From an uncultured Clostridia bacterium (GTDB taxonomy: Bacteria > Bacillota > Clostridia > Lachnospirales > Lachnospiraceae): DNA of 64,000 bases. Below the pieces are notes generated by a model. The model ran no database searches. It saw only the letters and a program-made list of their open reading frames with translations, and had not been told where the DNA came from. Positions within the stretch are counted from its first letter, which is position 1. Each line of letters opens with the position of its first letter. Both the position numbers and the translations under genes were made by a program. Location: the NCBI GenBank assembly GCA_946403295.1, contig CAMIZL010000001.1, positions 62,001 through 126,000 of the forward strand, read 5' to 3'. Shown piece by piece: positions 34,043 through 42,227 of the stretch.

Positions 34043-35499
34043 GACAGGCAGGCGTTAATATAGGGATCACAGCATACGATCCGCTCATGGAAGATGATAT
34101 TCTTCCTCTGTTGCATTCGTTCTTTCCGGACGGAGAAGCACAAAGCGATCTTGATATCCGGGTAACGGAAGAAAACGGTACCGTACGCGCGGTGACATCG
34201 TTCGGATCGGCCGTTAAGAACGAGATCGTGCCGTTTAAGCCGGAGGAGGGAACAGACGAAGGCGTGATACGTCGCGAACTCAGAAAAGAAGTGGCGCGTG
34301 TCGTTTATCTTCAGATATCATGCCTGACGGGAAAGATATTACCGTGGGGAATGCTCACGGGTGTGCGGCCCACAAAGCTTGTTCTCGAAAGACTTGAAAA
34401 CGGCCTCGGGATGCATGCGTCATATCTGATGGACAGGTTCTGCGTCACAAAGGAAAAGGCGGCTCTTGCCGTACGTGTGGCGCACAAGGAATATACGCTC
34501 ATTAACGATCTCGATTACAAACACGGATTCAGCCTTTATGTCGGTATCCCGTTTTGTGCGAGCATTTGCAATTATTGTACGTTCGGATCTCATCCGCTCC
34601 ACATATTCGGTCATTACGTCGAACCGTATCTTGATGCTCTCGAGAAGGAGATAAGGGAAACGGCGCGTTTCATGAAAAAGCGTCTTGACTGCATATACAT
34701 AGGAGGAGGAACACCGACGATCCTTTCTCCGGATCAGATAAAAAGGCTTATTTCTCTCATAAGAGAAAATTTTGATACGGATACGGCAAAGGAGTTTTCT
34801 TTTGAGGCCGGAAGACCCGACAGCATCACGAAAGAAAAGCTTAAAGCAATGCGTGAAGGCGGGGTCACGAGGATATCGATCAATCCACAGTCCATGGTCG
34901 AGAGGACGTTAAGAACGATCGGACGTGCGCATACACCCGCCCAGATAACGGAAGCATTCATGGCGGCACGTGAATGCGGGTTCGACAATATAAACGCCGA
35001 TCTGATCGCAGGTCTTTCGGGTGAGACGCCTGAGGATTTCAGATATACATTGTCACAGATCGAAAAGCTCTCGCCGGAAAGCCTTACGGTTCACACGCTC
35101 GCACATAAGCGTGCGGCGCGTTTGACGACGAGTCCCGAAATGTATGAGGGGCTTGAAGCACACGGCGTGCCCGAGATGGTCGGGATGGGAGCCGACTGGG
35201 CAAAAGAACACGGGATGGAGCCGTATTACCTTTACAGGCAGAAAAACATGACGGAGAGCCTTGAAAATATCGGCTACAGCATTCCCGGTAAGGAATGCCT
35301 TTATAACATCCTCATCATGGAGGAAAAGCAGACAATACTTGCTCTCGGCGCGGGAGCCTCGTCGAAATTCGTGAGGGACTGCAGGGAGCGGTTCGAAAGA
35401 GTTGAAAACGTCAAATCGGTAAAAGACTATGTTGAAAGGATCGACGATATGATTGAGCGAAAGCGTTCGTATATCGCCGAAAACAACATTGAAGTTTGA
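34039..35499 (+). CDS. hemZ: HemZ-type oxygen-independent coproporphyrinogen dehydrogenase-like radical SAM enzyme
   Basis: A 486-residue protein: an N-terminal domain of about 170 residues typical of HemZ, then a radical SAM barrel with the cluster motif CASICNYC, IYIGGGTPTILS and FEAGRPDSITKEKL, and a HemN-like C-terminus. HemN/HemZ proteins decarboxylate coproporphyrinogen III, but in anaerobes without other heme genes the real substrate is uncertain, and none are seen here. The start is ATG 34039 (GGAAGGA upstream), overlapping the previous stop as ATGA. An in-frame start at 34030 was rejected. Confidence 0.87.
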   Translation: MRQAGVNIGITAYDPLMEDDILPLLHSFFPDGEAQSDLDIRVTEENGTVRAVTSFGSAVKNEIVPFKPEEGTDEGVIRRELRKEVARVVYLQISCLTGKILPWGMLTGVRPTKLVLERLENGLGMHASYLMDRFCVTKEKAALAVRVAHKEYTLINDLDYKHGFSLYVGIPFCASICNYCTFGSHPLHIFGHYVEPYLDALEKEIRETARFMKKRLDCIYIGGGTPTILSPDQIKRLISLIRENFDTDTAKEFSFEAGRPDSITKEKLKAMREGGVTRISINPQSMVERTLRTIGRAHTPAQITEAFMAARECGFDNINADLIAGLSGETPEDFRYTLSQIEKLSPESLTVHTLAHKRAARLTTSPEMYEGLEAHGVPEMVGMGADWAKEHGMEPYYLYRQKNMTESLENIGYSIPGKECLYNILIMEEKQTILALGAGASSKFVRDCRERFERVENVKSVKDYVERIDDMIERKRSYIAENNIEV

Positions 35500-35511
35500 A
35501 AGGAGTGCGGA

Positions 35512-36189
35512 ATGCTCAAGGATAAGCCGGAGCTTATGAAGCTCTTTGAGATAAAGTCGGCGTTTCATGAAGATATCGTCGACGCGCTTAATCACGGCAG
35601 GCTTGTTTCCAATCTTGCATACAGGCTCGCCAAAGAGCTTGGTTATCCGGAGGAATTCTGTCTTAAGATGGCTGATGCCGGAATGCTCCATGACATAGGA
35701 AAATTGCAACTTGGTGAATATCTCTACGGCAGACGTACGAATGCCCTTAAGATCGAAGAGATCAAATATGTGAGGATGCACCCGACGCTCGGTTATAAAT
35801 TTCTCGGGGACAACAATATCGGAGATGAAGAATTCAGGCTTTATGTCCTTCACCATCACGAAAATTGTGACGGATCGGGATACCCCGACAACATGAAGGG
35901 TGACGACATACCGGACGGTTCAAAGATACTGCGCGTTTGCGACGTATATGCCGCGCTCACTTCGGAGCGTCCCTACAGACCGGCATTCGATAAGAACACA
36001 ACCATGGAGCTTATGATCGACGAAGTGAAGAACTTTGACATGAAAGTTTTTCTTGCGTTCATGCGTGTCGTTCATGACGATGATTTCTCGCAGATAGAGG
36101 ACTATATCGACAGTGTAAACCGGAAGGTTATAGAGAGTCGCGAGCAACGTCAGGAAAAGAATCAGGGAATGGACATATTCGAAGAATAA
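35512..36189 (+). CDS. HD-GYP domain phosphodiesterase (c-di-GMP turnover candidate)
   Basis: A 225-residue protein made of one HD-GYP domain and a short tail. The catalytic pattern is present: LHDIGK (His60, Asp61, Lys64), HPTLGYKFL, HHENCDGSGYP (115-125) and YAALTSERPYR. HD-GYP enzymes break c-di-GMP to GMP or pGpG. There is no receiver or sensor domain, so activity would depend on expression or partners. It begins 13 bp after hemZ. Confidence 0.88.
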   Translation: MLKDKPELMKLFEIKSAFHEDIVDALNHGRLVSNLAYRLAKELGYPEEFCLKMADAGMLHDIGKLQLGEYLYGRRTNALKIEEIKYVRMHPTLGYKFLGDNNIGDEEFRLYVLHHHENCDGSGYPDNMKGDDIPDGSKILRVCDVYAALTSERPYRPAFDKNTTMELMIDEVKNFDMKVFLAFMRVVHDDDFSQIEDYIDSVNRKVIESREQRQEKNQGMDIFEE

Positions 36190-36193
36190 ATCC

Positions 36194-36222
36194 TTGACAA
36201 GCATTTGAAGCGTGAGTATAAT
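36194..36222 (+). promoter_or_regulatory. Full-consensus sigma-A promoter of rpmF
   Basis: TTGACA (36194-36199), 17-bp spacer and TATAAT (36217-36222), a perfect match. The predicted start is near 36229, leaving a leader of about 80 nt. Confidence 0.95.
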
Positions 36223-36253
36223 GGTTTGCGTGTGTGAGTGAATTAAGATCATA

Positions 36254-36278
36254 CGGTCTGATCACGGACCGCGTGATT
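36254..36278 (+). promoter_or_regulatory. Mutually exclusive hairpins in the rpmF leader
   Basis: CGGTC (36254-36258) can pair with GACCG (36267-36271), or ATCAC (36261-36265) with GTGAT (36273-36277). The two helices share bases, so only one can form. They lie 20-30 bases before the AGGAGGTG ribosome-binding site. Confidence 0.4.
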
Positions 36279-36311
36279 AGAAGATAGAACAAACACGAAG
36301 GAGGTGTAATC

Positions 36312-36497
36312 ATGGGAGCTATTTGCCCGAAAAACAGAACGTCTAAAGCTAGACGTGACAGCCGTCGTGCCAATTGGAAAATGACCGCCCCCGCCCTTGT
36401 AAAGTGCAGCAAGTGTGGTGCACTTATGGTACCTCACAGGGTATGTAAGGCTTGCGGTTCATACAACAAGAAGGAGATCATTGCCAAGGAGGCATAA
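36312..36497 (+). CDS. rpmF: 50S ribosomal protein L32, zinc-binding form
   Basis: A 61-residue L32. SKARRDSRRANWKM is the family core. Two Cys pairs, CSKCG and CKACG, show the zinc-ribbon (C+) form. The N-terminus (MGAICPKNRTSK) differs from the usual MAVPK by a few residues and carries an additional Cys. AGGAGGTG gives very strong initiation. The usual partners yceD/DUF177 upstream and plsX downstream are absent. rpmF has its own promoter here. Confidence 0.97.
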   Translation: MGAICPKNRTSKARRDSRRANWKMTAPALVKCSKCGALMVPHRVCKACGSYNKKEIIAKEA

Positions 36498-36527
36498 GAA
36501 TCTTTTTCGATTTGAGATAGCAAGACG

Positions 36528-36575
36528 GAGCGCGTGTGCGCTCATTATGATCCGGCAGCCGAAGGGTTGCCGGAT
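36528..36575 (+). terminator. Two tandem hairpins after rpmF (weak terminator candidate)
   Basis: GAGCGC/GCGCTC (36528-36533 with 36538-36543), then an 11-bp stem (36550-36560 with 36565-36575, one G-U) with a GAAG loop. Only TTT follows, so termination would be partial; the stems may instead protect the 3' end of the rpmF mRNA. Confidence 0.5.
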
Positions 36576-36598
36576 TTCTGCGTTAAACAGGAGAGAAA

Positions 36599-37741
36599 AT
36601 GTACATCATTGACGAGATCATTGACGACCTGTCATTCGAACTGTCCTCAAAAGCAGCAGTCCCCGAAGCGGATCCGACGGATGTGATATTCTTTGATATC
36701 GAAACGACGGGGCTTTCCCCTTCGCGGTCCGGTCTGTATCTTGTGGGGTGCATGTTTGTTGACGGGAAAAATACGGTCCTCAGACAATTCTTTGCCGACG
36801 ATCACGAAGACGAAAAGAAGGTCCTCGTGGCATTTTCGGAGGTCTTGTCGGGAAAAGGGCATATGGTGCATTTTAACGGCTCGACGTTTGATATCCCGTA
36901 TCTCAAAACAAAATACGAACAACACAGTCTGAAGGATCCTTTTTCGGGGAAAAAGAGTTGCGATATATACAGAAAACTCATGCCCCTCAAGAAACGGTTT
37001 TCTCTTAAGTCGATGAAACAAAAAGCACTCGAGGAATTTTTGGGGATCTTTCGGGAGGATATCTATACCGGCGGAGAGCTTATAAGCGTATATAAGGCTT
37101 ACCAAAAAGCTGTGCTCCTCGAGAGAGCCGGCGGGGTGCAGGGGAACACTCTCGCGATCGGGGAGATGAGAAATGCGCTTCTTTTACATAACAGCGATGA
37201 CATCAAGGGGATGCTTCCGGTTGCACAGCTACTCGGTATCGTATCGTTTGTGAAAGGTGATTTTGAAGTTTGCGAGCCGTATTTTGAAGACGGCGCGATA
37301 AGGATAGGTATAGAGCCGCACAAAAAGCTTTCGTCCCGGTTTTTTGAAGGCAAGGGTCCTTTTAAGTTCATCGCGTGTGACGAGGCGGGGTCCCTAAGTA
37401 TAAAGGTACCGCTCATAAAGGATTCATTGAGATTGTTCATGAAGGATTTCAGGGAGCATTATTATATCCCTTCAAAGGATATGGCAGTACACGCCGATGT
37501 CGCCGCGTTCATTTCGCCGCACGACAAAAAAAGGGCAACGCCCGCTACTTGTTATGTGCCGTGCCGGGGTGAATTCCTGACCGTTAACGAAGAAGATCTT
37601 CCCGAGGGGATGCCTCTTATAAAGCGCGATTACGGGGAAAAGATCGCCTTTGTGAGAAAACAGGATATTTCGCCCGAAGTATTAAAGGCCGCTGTCATGT
37701 ACAGGTTGAATTTTATCGATCAACATAGTAAAATTATATAG
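36599..37741 (+). CDS. YprB-type ribonuclease H-like exonuclease domain protein
   Basis: A 380-residue protein whose N-terminal 200 residues form a DnaQ/RNase H-like fold of the YprB group: FFDIETTGLSP (metal-binding Asp-Glu), HFNGSTFDIPYL and a later HNSDDIKGMLPV. The C-terminal 170 residues have no recognised domain. Members are predicted 3'-5' exonucleases on nucleic acid; Bacillus YprB is of unknown role. ATG 36599 follows GGAGAGA. Confidence 0.8.
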   Translation: MYIIDEIIDDLSFELSSKAAVPEADPTDVIFFDIETTGLSPSRSGLYLVGCMFVDGKNTVLRQFFADDHEDEKKVLVAFSEVLSGKGHMVHFNGSTFDIPYLKTKYEQHSLKDPFSGKKSCDIYRKLMPLKKRFSLKSMKQKALEEFLGIFREDIYTGGELISVYKAYQKAVLLERAGGVQGNTLAIGEMRNALLLHNSDDIKGMLPVAQLLGIVSFVKGDFEVCEPYFEDGAIRIGIEPHKKLSSRFFEGKGPFKFIACDEAGSLSIKVPLIKDSLRLFMKDFREHYYIPSKDMAVHADVAAFISPHDKKRATPATCYVPCRGEFLTVNEEDLPEGMPLIKRDYGEKIAFVRKQDISPEVLKAAVMYRLNFIDQHSKII

Positions 37742-37782
37742 ATTGTTCTTCGGTACGAATTTAGGCAAAGGGGAGTTTGCAA

Positions 37783-39351
37783 ATGAGGCCAAGTATGGAC
37801 ATCATTCATATTAAGGATGAGGGATTTGTTAAGAAATATCTCAGCGGATTTATCAGAGCCTGGACGGTTGCGGCCATCCTGCTTTTACAATTCGCTTTTG
37901 TATTTGTGCTTGCCATCTTTCTGTCCAGATACGGCCTTTATGTTTATATCGCCGTTGAGCTTATGCTCATATTGATCGTATGTAACCTTATCAACAAACG
38001 TACCGACGAAAGCTTCAAGATAGGGTGGCTGATAATCATCAGCGTTCTTCCGATAGCGGGAGTCCTGATGTATCTGATCTGGGGAAGAGCTTCGGCTTTC
38101 CGTAAGATCAGAAAAAGACACACAAGGCTTTTCGGCGCCGTAAAATCCCAAATGGGCAGAGAGCAGGAAACCTTCGAAAGATTTGCGAAGGACTGCCCCG
38201 AATATGCCGGGATCGGAAATCTCCTCACATCGGAGGGATATCCGGTATTTAAGAATAACGCCATATCCTACCATCCGAGCGGTGAAGACGCATTTGCTGC
38301 GGTTCTTTCGGACCTTGAGAAGGCAAAAGAATTCATATTCTTAAGTTTTTTTATAGTTGCCGAGGGCGCTCTTTGGGAGAGCATGAAACCGATCATTGTC
38401 GGTAAAGCACGTGAGGGCGTGAAAGTCAGATTCCTCTACGATGATTTCGGTTCGATGTTCAGGACCGACAAGCATTTCTGGAATGAACTGAGGGATGCGG
38501 GAGTCGAGGTAGCGGCTTTCAATCCGGTGCATAAGTATCTTGATAAGCTTTACAAGAACTTCAGGAGTCATCAAAAGATAATCGTCATAGACGGTGTTAT
38601 CGGTTATACGGGAGGATTTAACCTCGCCGATGAATATGTCAATGCATTGAGCCGTTTCGGCCATTGGAAAGACAACGGAGTGAGGATCGAAGGAGATGCG
38701 GTCTGGGGACTGTCCGCGCTGTTCCTTGAGATGTGGGGAATGACTACGGGAAGCCCGGACGATGATATAAGCGTTTATAAAAGATCTTCGGGTCTTGACA
38801 ATAATGTTTATTGCATTCCGTTTGCGGACGGACCCGATGACACGGAGAGCACGCCGGTCCCTTCGGCGATCAGGCAGCTTATCTATAGCGCAAGGGAATA
38901 TCTTTATATCACAACGCCTTACCTGGTTGTCGGCGATGAGATAATTAATGCGCTCATAGATGCCCGAAAGCGCGGAGTGGATGTAAGGATAGTCACTCCC
39001 GCGATACCGGACAAGAAATTTGTGTTTGCTCTCACGAGACTTAATTACGGTCGTCTGCTTCCGGCAGGGATCAGGATCTACGAATACACACCGGGATTCA
39101 TACACGCAAAGAGCTATACATGCGAGAGTTTCGGCCTTCTCGGCACGGTAAACCTTGATTACAGAAGTCTCTATCTCCATTATGAATGTGAGGTCGCGAT
39201 CTGGGACAGGAAAGTGCTTGATGATGTTAAAAATGACGTTTTTGAAACTCTTGAATCGTCTCATGAGATAACACTTGAGGAATGGAACAACAGACCTCTC
39301 GGCGAGAGGATAAAACAAAAGTTTTTATCGTTGTTCTCGAGTCTTTTGTAG
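37783..39351 (+). CDS. cls: Cardiolipin synthase (phospholipase D family)
   Basis: A 522-residue enzyme with two N-terminal membrane helices (about 20-70) followed by two PLD modules. The first HKD motif is standard (His263, Lys265, Asp270 in FRSHQKIIVIDG). The second has His441 and Lys443 but Glu448 where Asp is expected (FIHAKSYTCES), then GLLGTVNLDYRSLYLHYECE. It condenses two phosphatidylglycerols into cardiolipin. ATG 37783 follows AAAGGGGAG. Together with pssA/psd this outlines PE and cardiolipin in the membrane. Confidence 0.93.
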   Translation: MRPSMDIIHIKDEGFVKKYLSGFIRAWTVAAILLLQFAFVFVLAIFLSRYGLYVYIAVELMLILIVCNLINKRTDESFKIGWLIIISVLPIAGVLMYLIWGRASAFRKIRKRHTRLFGAVKSQMGREQETFERFAKDCPEYAGIGNLLTSEGYPVFKNNAISYHPSGEDAFAAVLSDLEKAKEFIFLSFFIVAEGALWESMKPIIVGKAREGVKVRFLYDDFGSMFRTDKHFWNELRDAGVEVAAFNPVHKYLDKLYKNFRSHQKIIVIDGVIGYTGGFNLADEYVNALSRFGHWKDNGVRIEGDAVWGLSALFLEMWGMTTGSPDDDISVYKRSSGLDNNVYCIPFADGPDDTESTPVPSAIRQLIYSAREYLYITTPYLVVGDEIINALIDARKRGVDVRIVTPAIPDKKFVFALTRLNYGRLLPAGIRIYEYTPGFIHAKSYTCESFGLLGTVNLDYRSLYLHYECEVAIWDRKVLDDVKNDVFETLESSHEITLEEWNNRPLGERIKQKFLSLFSSLL

Positions 39352-39396
39352 TTTTTCGGACCGCCTGACGGTTCGCAAAAGGAAGGGGGACTTTAA

Positions 39397-39639
39397 ATGT
39401 TATGTACATGTAAGCATTGCTACAAATCGTTTCCGAGCAGAACTTACACATCGACATGTGATAAATGCAAGGAACTTGACAAGGAAATATATGAGAAGAT
39501 AAAGGCATATCTTCATCAATACCCCAACAGCAACACCATCCAGGTTGCGGAAGGGCTCGGGATAAAAGCATCCCTGATACTGAAGTATGTCGAAGACGGA
39601 GATTTTGTCATATCTAAAGGTCATTTTGAGAGTATCTGA
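39397..39639 (+). CDS. Small zinc-ribbon/HTH protein (YvyF-like)
   Basis: An 80-residue protein. The N-terminal half has two CxxC pairs (CKHC, CDKC) that would bind zinc. The C-terminal half has a helix-turn-helix pattern (NTIQVAEGLGIKASLILKYVEDG). The layout resembles YvyF, a flagellar-operon protein of Bacillus, and the similar motif C-x2-C/HTH with V-x-D/E-G near the end. Here it is next to ruvA (9 bp) and cls, not to flagellar genes. Its function is unknown. Confidence 0.7.
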   Translation: MLCTCKHCYKSFPSRTYTSTCDKCKELDKEIYEKIKAYLHQYPNSNTIQVAEGLGIKASLILKYVEDGDFVISKGHFESI

Positions 39640-39647
39640 GGTACCGT

Positions 39648-40274
39648 ATGATTTCTTATTTGCGAGGAATGGTATACGAGCATGACGGCGGTGCCGTCAT
39701 AATCGATGTGAACGGAGTGGGCTACGAGGTTTTTGTCACGAACGCGCTCGGTTCATATCTGCTTTCGGCCGACGGGGAAGTCGAACTCTATGTTCATACG
39801 CATTTCTCCGATGCGGGAGCAACACTTTACGGATTCCTTTATAAGGATGAACTTGCCGTGTTCAAACATCTGATAACGGTAAGCGGTATCGGTCCGAAAG
39901 GAGCCATGAGCATCCTTTCGACGTTCTCGGTGAGAGATCTTTTTATGAGGGTTGCGGCCGAGGATGCGAAGTCGATCTCGAAAGCGCCCGGTATAGGCGC
40001 AAAAACGGCACAAAAACTCGTTATAGAACTGAAGGACAAATTCAGGCTCATGTCTGCGACATATAAAGACATTGAACCCGAACCCACCGGAGAGCAGAGC
40101 GATCACGCAGAAACACGTTACGAGATATTGCGCGCCGAGGCAATGGAGGCTCTTTGTGCACTGGGATACTCGAAGCAGGAAGCAAGAAATTCCACCGGAA
40201 AAGTGGAAATAACCGATTCGATGACGGTCGAAGACCTCATCAGGGAAAGCCTGCGGATGAGAAAAGGAATATAA
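39648..40274 (+). CDS. ruvA: Holliday junction DNA helicase subunit RuvA
   Basis: A 208-residue RuvA: N-terminal OB fold (MISYLRGMVYEHD), two helix-hairpin-helix motifs (VSGIGPKGAMSIL and KAPGIGAKTAQKLVIELKDK) and a C-terminal domain (EAMEALCALGYSKQEA) that binds RuvB. It recognises four-way junctions. ruvC is absent, as is common in Firmicutes, which use RecU. Confidence 0.97.
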   Translation: MISYLRGMVYEHDGGAVIIDVNGVGYEVFVTNALGSYLLSADGEVELYVHTHFSDAGATLYGFLYKDELAVFKHLITVSGIGPKGAMSILSTFSVRDLFMRVAAEDAKSISKAPGIGAKTAQKLVIELKDKFRLMSATYKDIEPEPTGEQSDHAETRYEILRAEAMEALCALGYSKQEARNSTGKVEITDSMTVEDLIRESLRMRKGI

Positions 40275-40295
40275 GACTAAAGACGGAGATGTGTT

Positions 40296-41297
40296 ATGCC
40301 CAAGAGGATGATAACAACACAATTTACCGAAGAAGACGTCGGTGTCGAGACAGGGCTGCGTCCCAAACTGCTCGATGATTACATCGGACAGAAGAAAGTC
40401 AAAGATAACCTGAGCGTCTATATAAAAGCCGCGCTGGCAAGACACGGTACGCTTGATCATGTGCTTCTTTTCGGACCTCCCGGTCTCGGAAAGACAACGC
40501 TTGCCGGCATAATCGCCGCGGAGATGGGAGCGGGCTTCAGAACGACTTCGGGACCCGCGATAGAGAAACAGGGCGACATGGCCGCGATATTAAACGAACT
40601 CCGTGAAGGAGAAGTACTTTTTATCGACGAGATACACAGACTGAGCCGACAGGTGGAGGAACTCCTTTATTCGGCGATGGAAGATTATTACATAGACATT
40701 ATCATCGGAAGCGGGGCTTCCGCAAAGACGATAAGACTCGATCTTCCGCATTTTACGCTGGTCGGTGCCACGACCCGCGCCGGAATGCTTTCGGCGCCCT
40801 TAAGGGACAGATTCGGCATTGTGAGCAGACTTGACTTCTATACGGTCGACGAGCTCATTACGATCATAAAACGTTCGTCATCCCTTCTTAGGGTAGATAT
40901 AGACGATGAGGGCGCTCTTGAGCTTGCCCGCAGATCGCGCGGTACGCCAAGGCTTGCCAACAGGTTCCTAAAGAGGATCAGGGATTTTGCCCAGGTTCGT
41001 TTCGACGGGAGGATCACCGCAAAAGTCGCAAAAGAGGCGCTCGATCTTATGGAGGTCGACCCCATAGGACTCGATAATACCGACAGATCCGTGATCGAGA
41101 CGATGATAAGGCAATTCGGCGGAGGTCCCGTCGGGATCGATGCCATCGCCACTACGATAGGCGAGGATCCGGGAACGATAGAAGAGGTCTATGAGCCGTA
41201 CCTCTTACAAACGGGACTGATCGCGAGAACACCGCGAGGCAGGATCGTAACGGCCGAAGGATATAAACATTTTGGGCTGAAACCGCCCGTAAAATAA
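40296..41297 (+). CDS. ruvB: Holliday junction branch-migration ATPase RuvB
   Basis: A 333-residue AAA+ motor. It begins with the usual [11 protein letters not shown] region, Walker [11 protein letters not shown], Walker B FIDEIHRL, sensor 1 LVGATTRAG, arginine-finger region APLRDRFG, and a winged-helix C-terminus ([10 protein letters not shown]). It follows ruvA by 21 bp and drives branch migration with it. Confidence 0.98.
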   Translation: MPKRMITTQFTEEDVGVETGLRPKLLDDYIGQKKVKDNLSVYIKAALARHGTLDHVLLFGPPGLGKTTLAGIIAAEMGAGFRTTSGPAIEKQGDMAAILNELREGEVLFIDEIHRLSRQVEELLYSAMEDYYIDIIIGSGASAKTIRLDLPHFTLVGATTRAGMLSAPLRDRFGIVSRLDFYTVDELITIIKRSSSLLRVDIDDEGALELARRSRGTPRLANRFLKRIRDFAQVRFDGRITAKVAKEALDLMEVDPIGLDNTDRSVIETMIRQFGGGPVGIDAIATTIGEDPGTIEEVYEPYLLQTGLIARTPRGRIVTAEGYKHFGLKPPVK

Positions 41298-41314
41298 AGG
41301 ATCGGAGAAAGAAA

Positions 41315-42154
41315 ATGTACAAGATTGTTTTGAAGAAGAAGCTCAACCCCACAGTCACACTGATGGATATTCATGCGCCTCTCGTTGCCGCAAAGGCACA
41401 GCCCGGCCAGTTCATTATCCTGAGAGTCGATGAAGAAGGCGAGCGTATTCCGCTTACCGTTGCCGACTATGACAGGGAAAAAGGAAATGTTACGATCATT
41501 TTCCAGATAGTAGGAGCAACAACAAGAAAGCTTGATGAGAAGAATGAAGGAGATTCGATACAGGATTTCGTCGGACCTCTCGGACGCGCAACCCACACGG
41601 AAGGTATTAAGAAAGTAGCCGTTGTCGGCGGCGGCGTAGGATGTGCCATCGCTCTTCCCGTTGCGAAGAAGTTCCACGAGCAGGGAACACATGTAACATC
41701 CATCGTCGGATTCAGAACCAAGGATCTGCTCATTCTCGAGGATGAATTCAGAGCAGCCAGTGATAATTACATCGTCATGACGGATGACGGCAGCTACGGT
41801 GAGCAGGGTCTCGTAACCAATGCCCTTGAAAAGCTCATCGAGGCAGGTGAACAGTTTGATGAGGTCATAACGATCGGTCCCCTTATCATGATGAAATTCG
41901 TTTGCGCCGTTACAAAGAAATACAACATCAAAACAGTTGTCAGCATGAACCCCATAATGATCGACGGCACGGGAATGTGCGGCGGATGCAGACTTACCGT
42001 CGGCGGCGAGACAAAATTCGCCTGCGTTGACGGACCCGAGTTTGACGGTCATCTCGTTGATTTCGACGAAGCAATGAGCAGAGGCGGCATGTACAAGGAA
42101 TTTGAACGTCATGCTTATGAGGAAACATGCAATCTGTTCGCGCAGAAGGCTTGA
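41315..42154 (+). CDS. nfnA: NADH-dependent ferredoxin:NADP+ oxidoreductase, small subunit (NfnA)
   Basis: A 279-residue FAD/NAD(P)-binding subunit of the ferredoxin reductase type, with a [2Fe-2S] motif near the end (MCGGCRLTVGG, then FACVDGPEF). The FAD domain (IPLTVADYD) and nucleotide domain (VVGGGVGCAIALPVAKKF) are clear. It pairs with the large subunit at 42228. The complex bifurcates electrons between NADPH, NADH and ferredoxin, typical of fermentative anaerobes. The same family is also annotated as sulfide dehydrogenase subunit SudB. Confidence 0.9.
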   Translation: MYKIVLKKKLNPTVTLMDIHAPLVAAKAQPGQFIILRVDEEGERIPLTVADYDREKGNVTIIFQIVGATTRKLDEKNEGDSIQDFVGPLGRATHTEGIKKVAVVGGGVGCAIALPVAKKFHEQGTHVTSIVGFRTKDLLILEDEFRAASDNYIVMTDDGSYGEQGLVTNALEKLIEAGEQFDEVITIGPLIMMKFVCAVTKKYNIKTVVSMNPIMIDGTGMCGGCRLTVGGETKFACVDGPEFDGHLVDFDEAMSRGGMYKEFERHAYEETCNLFAQKA

Positions 42155-42227
42155 GAAGGATTATATCGAGGGGAAGCTCTAAGAACCCCATATTCAGAAA
42201 ACACAAGGAATAAGAGGAATTACGATC

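Noticed and set aside
36528..36575. Strong terminator after rpmF
   Set aside because: The stems are good but only three Ts follow, so it is listed as weak; the next gene begins within 25 bases.
38341..39318. Minus-strand ORF of 325 aa inside cls
   Set aside because: Antisense shadow of the PLD modules; composition rich in Arg/Ile/Tyr and no start signal.
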